Positions 41,279-50,084 of a stretch of 64,000 nucleotides of DNA are shown one piece after another. Under the pieces are notes generated by a model. It ran no database searches. It was not told the DNA's origin and saw only the letters and a program-made list of their open reading frames with translations. This DNA comes from an uncultured Acidimicrobiales bacterium (lineage in GTDB: Bacteria > Actinomycetota > Acidimicrobiia > Acidimicrobiales > SZUA-35). Where the stretch lies: contig CALKTH010000031.1 in assembly GCA_937997485.1 (NCBI GenBank), positions 1 through 64,000 of the forward strand. Direction: 5' to 3'. How positions within the stretch are numbered: position 1 is the first letter of the stretch; each line of letters begins with the position of its first letter. The position numbers were made by a program, and so were the translations under genes.

Positions 41279-42799
41279 TCAGGTGATGCGCGAGCGCCAG
41301 GCGGCGGAGGCGAGAGCGAGACCTGCGGCGAGGAGGGTGAGTCCGGCCAGCAAGAGCGGGAGCGGGTTGCTGCCGGTGTTGGGAAGCGAGCCATCATCGA
41401 CGGCCGGCGGACGAGCCTCCGAGGTTGGGGCCGCGGTCGTCGCGACCCCTGTCGTCGGGGTCGTTGGTGCTGCCGTGGTTGACGGTGCCGTCGTTGACGG
41501 TGTTGATGTCTCTGCCGTCGTCGGGGCGGCGCTCGTGCTGGTTGTGCTTGGAGCGGTTGTGGTGGTCGTAGGTGCTGGCTGCACGGGGAGTGAGAACGAG
41601 GTCCCGGGAGCGAGCGTGGTTTGGTCGCTGGCGACGGTGGGAGCGTTGGCGAACGGTGACCCGACGACGGGCAGGTCGATGGTGAGCGTGTAGCCCACGT
41701 TCACCGGCGGGTCGGTCGCATCGAGAGCACCAACCGTCCACTCGATCGCCACGACGGACGCCGGATCGGCGGGGCAGGGGCCGAAGCTAGCGCCGTCGCC
41801 GCTGCACTGGATGGGGAAGCCACTGTTGTTGATGGCGGTGAGCGTCGTGCCGGTGGGAATGGTGTCGACGACGACCCCTCCTGTCGCCATCGCTGTGCCC
41901 GCGTTCGACAGTGTGAGCGTCGCCGTTGCCGTGTTGATGTCGCTGCCGAGGTCGAGGCTCCCTGGCGAGATCGCAGACGTGAGTGAGAGCTCGGGCCGGT
42001 CGGGCTCGAAGTCCCACGTGGTGGGCTCGGCACCGTTGAAGCCGAGGGTGATGAGGTCGGCGGCTCCCTCGTAGGAGCCGGCCCAGCCGGAGCCGAGGCC
42101 AACCTCGACACCAAACACCTGTGTATTCGGGCCGTACCCCCACTCGGTCAGATCGCGATCGAACACGAAGCACTCGATCGGGCCGCCGCAGCCGCCGATG
42201 CCGCTGAACGAGCCGTCGATGAACTGTGGGATCTGCCAGAAGTTGTCGCCGTTGAGGTCCTCGGCCGTCCAGACATCAGTTGGCACCGGACCACCGCTCG
42301 TCGGGTAGCCGTTGTAGATGCCTTCCCAGATCGCGAGTGTGCTCGTCCCATTGGTGCCGACGTCAGGATCCCAGAGCCAGAGTCGCAGGGCGGGCGTCAG
42401 GTGGGCGGGCGCAGTAGACGATGACGCTCGAAGCCAATCGAAGTGGATGGTGTCGAGTTCTGAGAGCAGGCCGAAACCACCGGCGGTGGTCGAGAAGCCG
42501 GCTCCGGCAGCGAAGACGGTGTCCGGCGAGAAGATCTGGGCGTCGGTCTTGGGTGAGTTCGCCGCCGGGGCGGGGAGGCGCTGATCGAGCGAACCGTCGC
42601 CACCGAGGCGATCGTCCCGCACATCGCTGACCACGCTGACGCCGCCATCTCGGGCGTTCGCTTCGTGCCACTCGCCTGGGGCGGGACCCCAGTCGGTCGG
42701 CCGGATGATCAGCGTGGCTGCACTTGCGGCCAGTCCTGAGAGCGTGAGGGCAGAGGCGAGAACCAACAGCGATGCGATGGCGAGGAGCAGGCGGCGCAT
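41279..42799 (-). CDS. LPxTG-anchored surface protein with DUF11-like repeat
   Basis: About 506 residues from ATG 42799. A signal peptide (residues 1-28) is followed by a large domain I do not recognise (about 30-230) and a DUF11-type beta-sandwich ('TLSNAGTAMATGGVVVDTIP'). Next come a Thr/Ala/Ser/Pro-rich stalk and a cell-wall sorting signal: LPNTG, a hydrophobic segment and a basic tail (RSRIT). It should be linked to peptidoglycan by a class of sortase not encoded in this window. Possibly a structural or adhesive surface protein. Confidence 0.85.
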   Translation of the reverse strand: MRRLLLAIASLLVLASALTLSGLAASAATLIIRPTDWGPAPGEWHEANARDGGVSVVSDVRDDRLGGDGSLDQRLPAPAANSPKTDAQIFSPDTVFAAGAGFSTTAGGFGLLSELDTIHFDWLRASSSTAPAHLTPALRLWLWDPDVGTNGTSTLAIWEGIYNGYPTSGGPVPTDVWTAEDLNGDNFWQIPQFIDGSFSGIGGCGGPIECFVFDRDLTEWGYGPNTQVFGVEVGLGSGWAGSYEGAADLITLGFNGAEPTTWDFEPDRPELSLTSAISPGSLDLGSDINTATATLTLSNAGTAMATGGVVVDTIPTGTTLTAINNSGFPIQCSGDGASFGPCPADPASVVAIEWTVGALDATDPPVNVGYTLTIDLPVVGSPFANAPTVASDQTTLAPGTSFSLPVQPAPTTTTTAPSTTSTSAAPTTAETSTPSTTAPSTTAAPTTPTTGVATTAAPTSEARPPAVDDGSLPNTGSNPLPLLLAGLTLLAAGLALASAAWRSRIT

Positions 42800-42825
42800 G
42801 TCCTCGAACCTATCGATTCCGAGTG

Positions 42826-43596
42826 TCAGGCGACAGCGGGCGTCGCGACGGCGACCCGGCGAGTGAGGACCACATCCACCCCGGCCTGTCGCATCGAACG
42901 GCGGAACCACCACAGGCCTGCCACGAGCGTGATGCTCGTCGTGACCGGCCCGAGTGCTGCCTTGTAGAGAACAAATGACGTGATCGATTGTGTCAGCAGC
43001 AGGTACAGCGTGACGGCGCCGTTAAGGAGCGAGGTCGCAGCCCACAAGAGCGAGAGCTTCGGGAAGAAGGCCTTGAACGCCGGTTCATTTGCGGTCTGCT
43101 CGTCGAAGGGGCAGAAGTCGTGCACGAGGCGTTCGGCGAGCGGCAGCCCCATCGGAACCGAGATCAGGAAGGCCGTGCCGATGAGCGTGGTGCTGATCGT
43201 TGGCTGGATGAAGTACGCGAGGACGCTGCCGGTGAGGACCGCGACGATCGTCTTGGCCGTGTTGCCAACGATGGAGAGGATGACGAGGCCAGCGATGCGG
43301 TGGCCCTTGGCCCGCTGGTATGCGACCACGCCGAGCGACCATGCGAGACCGGCGAGCACCGCCGGAGTGAGGCCGGCGATCGAGTACCCAACGAGGAAGA
43401 GAACGAGCGGAACGATCTTCCCGATCACGATGTTCAGCCACGAGTGGCGAGCGATGGCTCCAAGGCCCGGGATGGTGACGCGGCGTTCCACACCTGTTCT
43501 GTCGTCGCGGACGGCGAGGAAGTTTCGTTCAATCTTGGGAATTGACACGTTTGACCTAGGTCGTGCGACAGAAGGCCGTCGGACGTGTGACGACAA
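42826..43596 (-). CDS. VC0807-like integral membrane protein
   Basis: 256 residues with about six hydrophobic helices ('IVPLVLFLVGYSIAGLTPAVLAGLAW' region onward) and the polar loop 'HDFCPFDEQTANEP' typical of the VC0807 family. No transport or catalytic motif is known for this family. It is on the same strand as, and 26 bases upstream of, the LPxTG protein gene, so the two may be cotranscribed. Confidence 0.75.
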   Translation of the reverse strand: MSSHVRRPSVARPRSNVSIPKIERNFLAVRDDRTGVERRVTIPGLGAIARHSWLNIVIGKIVPLVLFLVGYSIAGLTPAVLAGLAWSLGVVAYQRAKGHRIAGLVILSIVGNTAKTIVAVLTGSVLAYFIQPTISTTLIGTAFLISVPMGLPLAERLVHDFCPFDEQTANEPAFKAFFPKLSLLWAATSLLNGAVTLYLLLTQSITSFVLYKAALGPVTTSITLVAGLWWFRRSMRQAGVDVVLTRRVAVATPAVA

Positions 43597-43714
43597 GCAT
43601 CAAGCTTCGTCATCATCGTCGCCGTTCTCTCGGCTAGCGCCTCGTTCACTTACCGAGTTGTTCGCTGGGGCTCCCGACTCGCGCCAGGAGTGCACCAACG
43701 ATTGGCGTGTTGGG

Positions 43715-45085
43715 CTATTCGAGTTCGCGGATGATGAGTGCGATCTCGTCGGAGGTGGTGCGGGGGTTGACGAAGCAGAAGCGGTAGACGGGCTCGCCGT
43801 CGTGCCGGCTGGGAACGACGAAGGCGGTCTGCTCATGCATCATCTTCTCGGTCCGAGCCTGGTACTGGGCGGCGTCCCAACCGATGCGTTCGAACACCAC
43901 GATGCTCAGTCCCGGCTCCCACACCATACGCAGGTGCGGCGCTGCCTCGATCTGACGGACCGCTTCGTGAGCGAGATCGATGGTGGATTGCACGGCGGCG
44001 CCGTACGCGTCCGTGCCGTAGGTAGCGAGGGAGAACCAGAAGGGGAGGCCCCGCACACGACGCGTCAGATGGATGGCGAAGTCCGACGGGTTCCAGTCAC
44101 CGTAGGCCTCGAGGAACTCGAGGTATCCCGCATGTTGCGCATGGGCGGCCCGACCCTGATCGGGATTCCGCCAGATCAGGGCGCAGCAATCGAACGGAGC
44201 GAAGAGCCACTTGTGGGGATCGATGATGAGCGAGTCGGCGTGCTCGATGCCATCGAACTGCGGACGCACCTCGGGAGCGGCGAGACCGGCGCCGCCGTAG
44301 GCGGCATCCACGTGGAACCATACGTCTCGCTCACGACAGACCTCGCCAACCGAGGCCAGATCGTCGATGACTCCCAGGTTGGTTGAGCCGGCCGTGGCGA
44401 CGACGCCGCAAACCCGGTCGCCGTGCTCCTCGAGCGCGGCCTGCACGCCATCGCCCGTCAGGCGTCGGCGCGCATCAGTATCGATGGCAATCACGTCGAC
44501 ACCCATGACTTCGGCTGCCGATGGGATCGATGAGTGCGCCGTCTTCGACACAATGAACGCCCACTTGTCGGGCTCGGGGCGACCCTCGTCGAGGCATCGT
44601 TGCACGGCGGCCTTGCGGGCGCCGACCATGGCGGAGAGATTGCCGATCGTCCCACCGGGTACGAAGACGCCGCCAGCTTCCGCTGGCAGCCCAGCCAGGT
44701 CGCTCAGCCAGCGAAGCGCTTCGTTCTCGGCATACACCGCACCGGAACCTTCGAGCCACGAGCCGCCGTAGGTGGACATCGCACCTACCACCAGGTCAAA
44801 CAGCACGGCCGCTTCGGTCGGAGCGGCAGGAACGAACGAGAGATACCGGGTGAAGTCGACGGAGAGGCATGCGGGCGCGAGGACGTGCTCGAACAGATCC
44901 AGCGCCTTGTCGCCGCCGATTCCCTCAGCCGTGATCGTCGGCCCGCAATCTGCCGCCAGCTCCTCGGCCGTCCGGGCCGTGTCGAGCGGGATGGGATCGA
45001 GACGCGTGCGGGCTCGGGCGTAGGCCACGATCTTGTCGGCAAGAGCGTCGGTCTCGGGGTTGTAGTCGTGCATCGAGCGAGGCAT
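43715..45085 (-). CDS. PLP-dependent group II amino-acid decarboxylase
   Basis: 456 residues with the fold-type I signature: 'GGTIGNLSAM', 'HVDAAYGG' (pyridine-N Asp) and 'DPHKWLFAPFDCC', where the Lys forms the Schiff base. Relatives decarboxylate aromatic amino acids, glutamate or 2,4-diaminobutyrate. It lies 56 bases downstream of the PotD-like binding-protein gene and the GlnX-like gene on the same strand, so it may be part of the same transcript. An amine or amino-acid signal for the sensor pair is one possible link (inference). Confidence 0.9.
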   Translation of the reverse strand: MPRSMHDYNPETDALADKIVAYARARTRLDPIPLDTARTAEELAADCGPTITAEGIGGDKALDLFEHVLAPACLSVDFTRYLSFVPAAPTEAAVLFDLVVGAMSTYGGSWLEGSGAVYAENEALRWLSDLAGLPAEAGGVFVPGGTIGNLSAMVGARKAAVQRCLDEGRPEPDKWAFIVSKTAHSSIPSAAEVMGVDVIAIDTDARRRLTGDGVQAALEEHGDRVCGVVATAGSTNLGVIDDLASVGEVCRERDVWFHVDAAYGGAGLAAPEVRPQFDGIEHADSLIIDPHKWLFAPFDCCALIWRNPDQGRAAHAQHAGYLEFLEAYGDWNPSDFAIHLTRRVRGLPFWFSLATYGTDAYGAAVQSTIDLAHEAVRQIEAAPHLRMVWEPGLSIVVFERIGWDAAQYQARTEKMMHEQTAFVVPSRHDGEPVYRFCFVNPRTTSDEIALIIRELE

Positions 45086-45141
45086 GTCGGCTCCTTTGGA
45101 GAAGCGGTGGTTCGCCGCGGTCAGCGCCTCTGCTGGGATCG

Positions 45142-46275
45142 TCAGAAGACGAGAGCGTTGAACTCGTCATCAAGACGAGCCTCGTCGGCAGCTGTGAGGC
45201 CGCCCCAGGTGAAGAGCCGATTGCGTGTGTCGTTGTCGGGGAAGAGCAGGGGGTTGTCAGCGAGCTCGGGCAGCCCATCAGCACGCAGCTGATCGGCGGT
45301 GCCGAGCACCGGTGAAACGTAGCCCACCCACGCGGTGATGGCAGCAGCGTTGACCGGGTCGTACACGTAGTCCATGAACTGGCCGATGGCCCCGAGGTTC
45401 GCCGCGCCCTTCGGGATCACCATCGTGTCGAACCACTGCACGGCACCCTCGTCGGGAATGACGAATTGCACGTCGGGTCGCGGTGGAGAGTCCTCCTTCA
45501 AGCCCTGCTGGAGAAGGAACGTGTCGCCGCTCCAGGCCATGGCCAGCCAGAGCTCGCCGCTGTCGATCCTGCTGGTGAAATCGCCCGCGGTGAAGGCGCC
45601 GAACTGGCCAGCCTCGACGGCGTCGCGGATACGAGCCAGACCGGCATCGGCAGTGGCCACCGTCGGTCGGGACGGGTCGTCGCCGTTGAGCAACATGCCC
45701 AGGCCAACGGCCTCACGCATCTCGATGATGCAGCCCACGCGACCGCGGAACGCCGGGTCGAACAGATCGGCGATCGAGGTGATCGCGCGGCCCGTGAGCG
45801 CCTCGTCGTAAGCGATGCCCGTGATGCCTGACTGCCAGGGCATTTGGAGTCGGCAGCCTCGGTCCCACGCGTTCGTGAGAAAGAGCGGGTCGATGTTGGC
45901 ATGGTTTGGGATGACCTCGATCGGCAGCGGCTCGACGAGCCCGTCGGCGATCAGCTGGGCAGCGAGCCAGTTGGACGGCACCACGACGTCGTATGGCACG
46001 ATCTCGCTGGAGAACAGCGCCTGCCCGACGCTGTTGTCTTCGTAGCTCTCGTCGTAGTCGACGTCGATGCCTCGATCCCGGCGCAGGCGCGTGAGCGTTC
46101 CCTCGAGACCGCCGTCGTCAGGATCGATGTAGTCGCTCCAGTTCAGCATGCGGAACGACGAGCCATCGCCCAACGCCACGTCCCGGTTCGGCACACCGCC
46201 AGCGCAGGCGGAGAGTCCGAGAGCGCTGAGGGCCAGGAGAGTTTCCCGACGTGACCACAAGCGGCGCCCGGTCAT
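45142..46275 (-). CDS. PotD-like extracellular solute-binding lipoprotein (GlnH position)
   Basis: About 377 residues from ATG 46275. A twin-arginine-like head 'GRRLWSRRETLL' and lipobox LSAC are followed by a mature protein starting 'FRMLNWSDYIDP', characteristic of spermidine/putrescine-binding proteins. No permease or ATPase gene lies nearby. It overlaps the stop of the GlnX-like gene by 4 bases. In mycobacteria and corynebacteria the lipoprotein GlnH and membrane protein GlnX signal to kinase PknG. Here the same layout has a PotD-type binding protein, so the ligand could be a polyamine or other compound, not aspartate/glutamate. Confidence 0.87.
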   Translation of the reverse strand: MTGRRLWSRRETLLALSALGLSACAGGVPNRDVALGDGSSFRMLNWSDYIDPDDGGLEGTLTRLRRDRGIDVDYDESYEDNSVGQALFSSEIVPYDVVVPSNWLAAQLIADGLVEPLPIEVIPNHANIDPLFLTNAWDRGCRLQMPWQSGITGIAYDEALTGRAITSIADLFDPAFRGRVGCIIEMREAVGLGMLLNGDDPSRPTVATADAGLARIRDAVEAGQFGAFTAGDFTSRIDSGELWLAMAWSGDTFLLQQGLKEDSPPRPDVQFVIPDEGAVQWFDTMVIPKGAANLGAIGQFMDYVYDPVNAAAITAWVGYVSPVLGTADQLRADGLPELADNPLLFPDNDTRNRLFTWGGLTAADEARLDDEFNALVF

Positions 46276-47681
46276 CGGTACTCCCGTAAGCGCCGACTCA
46301 CTCCGGCAAACACGCACAGGGCGCTCAGCAGACTGAGGAGAACAGTGGAGGCAGGAAGCCAGCGAACGGCGGCGGTGGCTCCCGCTGCCCCGTCGAGGAA
46401 CTGCGTGCGGTTGTCGGAAAGCACGCTCTCAATGCTCGTATTGAAACCGTTGAAGGCGGAGAGGCCCTCGCCCTGAAGACGGTCGAGCGCTGCAGGCGAA
46501 CCGTCCGATGCGATGGCTTCGACCTCGGCTCGGTAACGATCCCAACGAATGCGCAACGTGTCGACGGCGGCCCGTTCCCTCGTCGAGTCGGCGAGCAGCT
46601 CGGCTTTCTGGATGCCCTGCTCGACTTGGGCGAAGGCTGCTCCGGTGTCGATCGTCTCTTGCCGCAACGTGGCGAAGGCCAGATCCGTTTGGAGGTCGTA
46701 GGCCGCGGCCTGAATGTCGGCGGTTGAGGTGATCGAGTCGAAGCCACCGGCCTCCGCCTCCTCCAACGCAGTCTGGCTGCGGGACAGCGAAGAGGTATGC
46801 ACGACCATGGCGGCGAGCAGCAGAAGGCTTGCGAGGATCAGCCATGGGTGCAGGAGGCGGTTGGTTCGAGACGTGAGAAGTACTTGGAAGACCAGCAGCG
46901 CGACGAGCGTGACGGCGCCCACAAGCAAGGTGAGGATCGTGCCGCCGCCGACTCGCGCCTGCTGCTCGTCGAGTTCGGCCTGGCCGCTCGCCGTGACGGT
47001 GTCGACAGCAGTTGCGACATCCGTACGAGCGATGGCGAACGCCGAGGCCAGTCCGTCGGTCGCCACCTGGCTGGCAGCGCCCGGTGTGGTCTCGGCGTCC
47101 TCGGCCGCCTCGCCTTCGGCTGTCTCGTCTTCGTCCGTGGCTGGGTCCGTCGCGTCGAGGCCACTGATGGCTCGGCTCGCCTCGATCTCGCCCGAATAGC
47201 GAACGAGCCCGGCGTTGAGGTCTTGCAGGGCGGCATGGGCGTCTGGGGCGTCGCCGACGAGGCTCGACACCCGCTCGGATTGGCGAGCCGCTCTCGAGAT
47301 GGCATCGAGATAGAGATTGCGCTGAGCCCGGCTTTCGGTGAGTACCGCCCCCGTGGCCGAGGCATTGGCCTCCGCCACGCTGGCGAAGACTCCCTGCACT
47401 TCGACGAGGGCGGGAGCGGTGTTGTTCTCGATCGTTGCAGTGGCGTCCTGCCCCTGGAGAGCCGACTGCACCCCCACAACGGTGAAGATCAGAAGCCCGA
47501 GGATGATCCCGCCGCCAATGGAACGCAACCAGCCGGGTGTGCTCGACACTCGAAGCAGTCGGGTGAGGACGGCAAGCCCAGACGCCTGGCCGCTTCCCTC
47601 TGCTCCTCGAGGCGCAGGCGACGCACCAACCGGTGGGCTCGGGGGAGAAGACCCTGGCGGGTTGGGTGCAACGACGGCCAT
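46272..47681 (-). CDS. GlnX-like membrane sensor protein
   Basis: 469 residues with four hydrophobic segments (near residues 55-72, 245-265, 278-296 and 445-465). They enclose two long helical extracytoplasmic regions with recurring Ala/Glu/Asp patterns like chemoreceptor sensing bundles. No kinase, HAMP or enzyme domain is present. The architecture and its coupling to a solute-binding lipoprotein match GlnX of the PknG pathway. It probably senses the loaded binding protein and signals inward to the PknG-type kinase encoded from 51347. Assignment is by architecture and context, since sequence similarity in this family is low. Confidence 0.7.
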   Translation of the reverse strand: MAVVAPNPPGSSPPSPPVGASPAPRGAEGSGQASGLAVLTRLLRVSSTPGWLRSIGGGIILGLLIFTVVGVQSALQGQDATATIENNTAPALVEVQGVFASVAEANASATGAVLTESRAQRNLYLDAISRAARQSERVSSLVGDAPDAHAALQDLNAGLVRYSGEIEASRAISGLDATDPATDEDETAEGEAAEDAETTPGAASQVATDGLASAFAIARTDVATAVDTVTASGQAELDEQQARVGGGTILTLLVGAVTLVALLVFQVLLTSRTNRLLHPWLILASLLLLAAMVVHTSSLSRSQTALEEAEAGGFDSITSTADIQAAAYDLQTDLAFATLRQETIDTGAAFAQVEQGIQKAELLADSTRERAAVDTLRIRWDRYRAEVEAIASDGSPAALDRLQGEGLSAFNGFNTSIESVLSDNRTQFLDGAAGATAAVRWLPASTVLLSLLSALCVFAGVSRRLREYR

Positions 47682-47904
47682 GCGGGTACGACGTTAGTTG
47701 CTCCGGGCTATGAGGAGGACGTGGTCCTGCTCAATCGATGGGCTGCGCCTTGGTGCAGTCCAGATGACCTGCGAGCCAAAGAACTTCTGCCGAGAATCTT
47801 CTTGTGTCCCTGACCAGGAGCGACGCACGTTCGAGGCCTCAATTCGACCACTGATGGGCCCGGACTGGGCGTTCGCTGTCACACCCCATCGTCATGATGG
47901 AGGC
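47682..47904. other. Divergent region between the GlnX-like and DUF222 genes
   Basis: It holds the DUF222 control element at its right end. The rest has no clear promoter, repeat or reading frame that I would support; an open frame from 47698 merges with the DUF222 gene but lacks conservation with copy 1. Confidence 0.4.
47877..47900 (+). promoter_or_regulatory. 24-bp element shared by both DUF222 genes, copy 2
   Basis: Identical to the block upstream of copy 1 (10652-10675, minus strand) and 4 bases from the ATG here. Dyad CCATC-GTCAT-GATGG; CATGAT lies 6 bases before the ATG as a possible leaderless -10 box. GGAGG (47899-47903) is too close to the ATG to be a normal ribosome-binding site. 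Confidence 0.7.
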
Positions 47905-49404
47905 ATGTTCTCACTCGCAGCTTTCGAGACGGAGATGTCGGCGCTCGCCGGTCAAACTGTGTCCGCTGCAAAGGCTGAGGCCCTGCTGCTGGACGCGCGA
48001 GCGGCGCGGCTGGCACTGAACGATCACGAGGCGCACATCGTGGCGCTGATCGATGAGCATGTCGAGGCGGGCAATGGCCGCACGCCAGAGGAGATCCTCA
48101 TTGGTGCCGGACTGTCCAGCTTCGAAGCACGAGCCTCTACCGCCCGTGCTCGCACGCTGAACGATCTTGCCGAGACACTTCCGGTCCATCCTCTCGACAC
48201 GACGGGTCCGATTGATGAAGAAGTGACGGACCACGACGACTCTGATCACTCTGATCACGATGGCACGGGTGGCGGGTCGCGTGAGGGTGGAACGGACGAA
48301 GACAGCTCCTGGTCAAAGAGCGCGTCTTCAGGAGCCGACGGTGACGATCGGGCCCGTCGTGGTTTTCGGGCCGAGGTGAACCCGGAGAACGTCGACGCGA
48401 TCCGGCGGGCCGAGAAGTCCCTGAAGACCGAGGCTGAGCGGGCGGCCTTCGCCGTTCGGAAGCCCGAAATCGCCACGCTTGCGCTCGAGCTCGCTCCGCC
48501 GCAGTTCGCTCGACGGTTGAAGCAGATCGTGTCCAGCATCATCGCCGAGTGCGGCACAACGCTGAAAGAGCGGCAACGCAGAGCCTCGAAGCTCTCGTGG
48601 TGGACCAAGGCCGATGGCATGGTGGGCTTCGCTGGAGAGCTCGATCCCGAGCGTGGTCACAAGTTCATCAACGCCGTTGATCGCGAGATGAAGACCGAAG
48701 CACGGCAGGCCAAGAGTGCCGAGGGCCTGCTTCTCCCGCTCGATGCAAACCTGGCCGCGTCGGCACTGGATCGGTTGTGCGAACGGGCGAACAACCCCGA
48801 GGCTCGGGTCGCTCGGCCGATGGTCGGGCTCATCGTCGACCTGGAAACAGTCCTGACGGGCGTTCACGAGGATTCGGTCTCGTTCAGCACCCAAGGGCCC
48901 GGGGAGTGGGTCGATGACGCCACACGTCGCAGGCTGTTGTGCGACTGCGATCTGCAACGGATCATCACCGATGAGGACGGCGAACCGATCAACGTTGGGC
49001 GGAGGTATCGGACGGCCACGCCAGCCCAGCGCCTCGCGCTTCGGGCCGTGTACAGCTCATGTGCGTTCCCGGGCTGCGATCAATGCTTCGACTGGTGCCA
49101 GGTCCATCACGTCACGTTCTGGGAACACGACGGCACGACCGACCTCGAGAACCTGGTGCCACTCTGCAGCCGACACCACCATTTGGTGCATGAGGGCGGG
49201 TGGCGCCTCGCGATTGACGAGCTTCGGGTGGTGCGAGTGTGGCTTCCGAATGGAAGATTGCACGCCGCCGCACAACCTGACGGCCCCATTCGCCGGTCAG
49301 CTCGCCAAGGGCCATCAGCGACGGTCGGAGGCCGTGGGCCAACCCTGGTCGGTGTGTTGGACCGTCCCTCGTTGTTCAACGAACGAGAACCCAGCAACAA
49401 CTGA
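47905..49404 (+). CDS. DUF222 / HNH endonuclease-domain protein (13E12 family), copy 2
   Basis: About 499 residues from ATG 47905. Same order as copy 1: DUF222, acidic Ser/Gly-rich linker (about residues 108-150), DUF222 and HNH ('CAFPGC', 'HHVTFW', 'NLVPLCSRHHHLVHEGGW'). The C-terminal third is highly similar to copy 1, the linker is not. It stands between the two arms of the PknG-type signalling island, which suggests insertion or at least that the locus tolerates such elements. Confidence 0.9.
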   Translation: MFSLAAFETEMSALAGQTVSAAKAEALLLDARAARLALNDHEAHIVALIDEHVEAGNGRTPEEILIGAGLSSFEARASTARARTLNDLAETLPVHPLDTTGPIDEEVTDHDDSDHSDHDGTGGGSREGGTDEDSSWSKSASSGADGDDRARRGFRAEVNPENVDAIRRAEKSLKTEAERAAFAVRKPEIATLALELAPPQFARRLKQIVSSIIAECGTTLKERQRRASKLSWWTKADGMVGFAGELDPERGHKFINAVDREMKTEARQAKSAEGLLLPLDANLAASALDRLCERANNPEARVARPMVGLIVDLETVLTGVHEDSVSFSTQGPGEWVDDATRRRLLCDCDLQRIITDEDGEPINVGRRYRTATPAQRLALRAVYSSCAFPGCDQCFDWCQVHHVTFWEHDGTTDLENLVPLCSRHHHLVHEGGWRLAIDELRVVRVWLPNGRLHAAAQPDGPIRRSARQGPSATVGGRGPTLVGVLDRPSLFNEREPSNN

Positions 49405-49422
49405 AGCATCGGACCGGCCGCC

Positions 49423-50016
49423 TCAGCGCGGTCGATCTGTCGCGTCTGGTCTCAGTGAGCCTTCGCGACGGGTGTGAGTGCGATCACGGCGATACCGAGC
49501 GAGATCGACCCCCATCTGTGACCGGCGAAATCCTCGACCGGCCAGCAGGCGCTGGAAGTCCGGCCTGTGGTCGAAATGCTGGAGTTGCCGGTGGTAGTAG
49601 TTCACGTACTCGAGCGCGGCCAGCACAGCCGCAACGGTTGCCATCACCCGATCAGCCAGTCCGGCCGAAAGATCCGTGGTCACCCACCCAGCGGTGACCG
49701 CGATGAGTGCCGCCACGGTGAGAACGAGAAGTGGGAACTGCCACCGATCGAGATGTGGGAGGACGACTCGCATGGTGTCGGGGCGACCGGTGATCCGCAA
49801 GAGCTTTGCCCGCCAGTACGAACCGCCGGCGGCGAGAAGGCCGCATGTCGGGATCAGAGCGAAGAGCGTGAGCCACCCTGGTCGAGCCCCGAAGAAGAAC
49901 CCGCTTCCGATGATCGCGACGGGAACCAGACCAACGTTCAACAGCTCGAGCTTCCAGTACGAGTCGAGCCGCTGCACCAGCGCTTCCCGGTCGGTCGAAT
50001 TCGGCGGCAGCTTCAT
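49423..50016 (-). CDS. Small integral membrane protein
   Basis: About 197 residues from ATG 50016. Four hydrophobic segments lie between residues about 25 and 140, with a conserved-looking loop 'YVNYYHRQLQHFDHRPDFQRLL' and a basic C-terminus. It resembles uncharacterised actinobacterial membrane proteins; no function can be assigned. It is divergent from the kinase operon with about 68 bp between starts. Confidence 0.7.
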   Translation of the reverse strand: MKLPPNSTDREALVQRLDSYWKLELLNVGLVPVAIIGSGFFFGARPGWLTLFALIPTCGLLAAGGSYWRAKLLRITGRPDTMRVVLPHLDRWQFPLLVLTVAALIAVTAGWVTTDLSAGLADRVMATVAAVLAALEYVNYYHRQLQHFDHRPDFQRLLAGRGFRRSQMGVDLARYRRDRTHTRREGSLRPDATDRPR

Positions 50017-50084
50017 GGCGAGGCGAGCATAGAAACCGCTGCACGTCGATGTCGGACTCGGCGGATCTGGAGGGAGAACCGACG

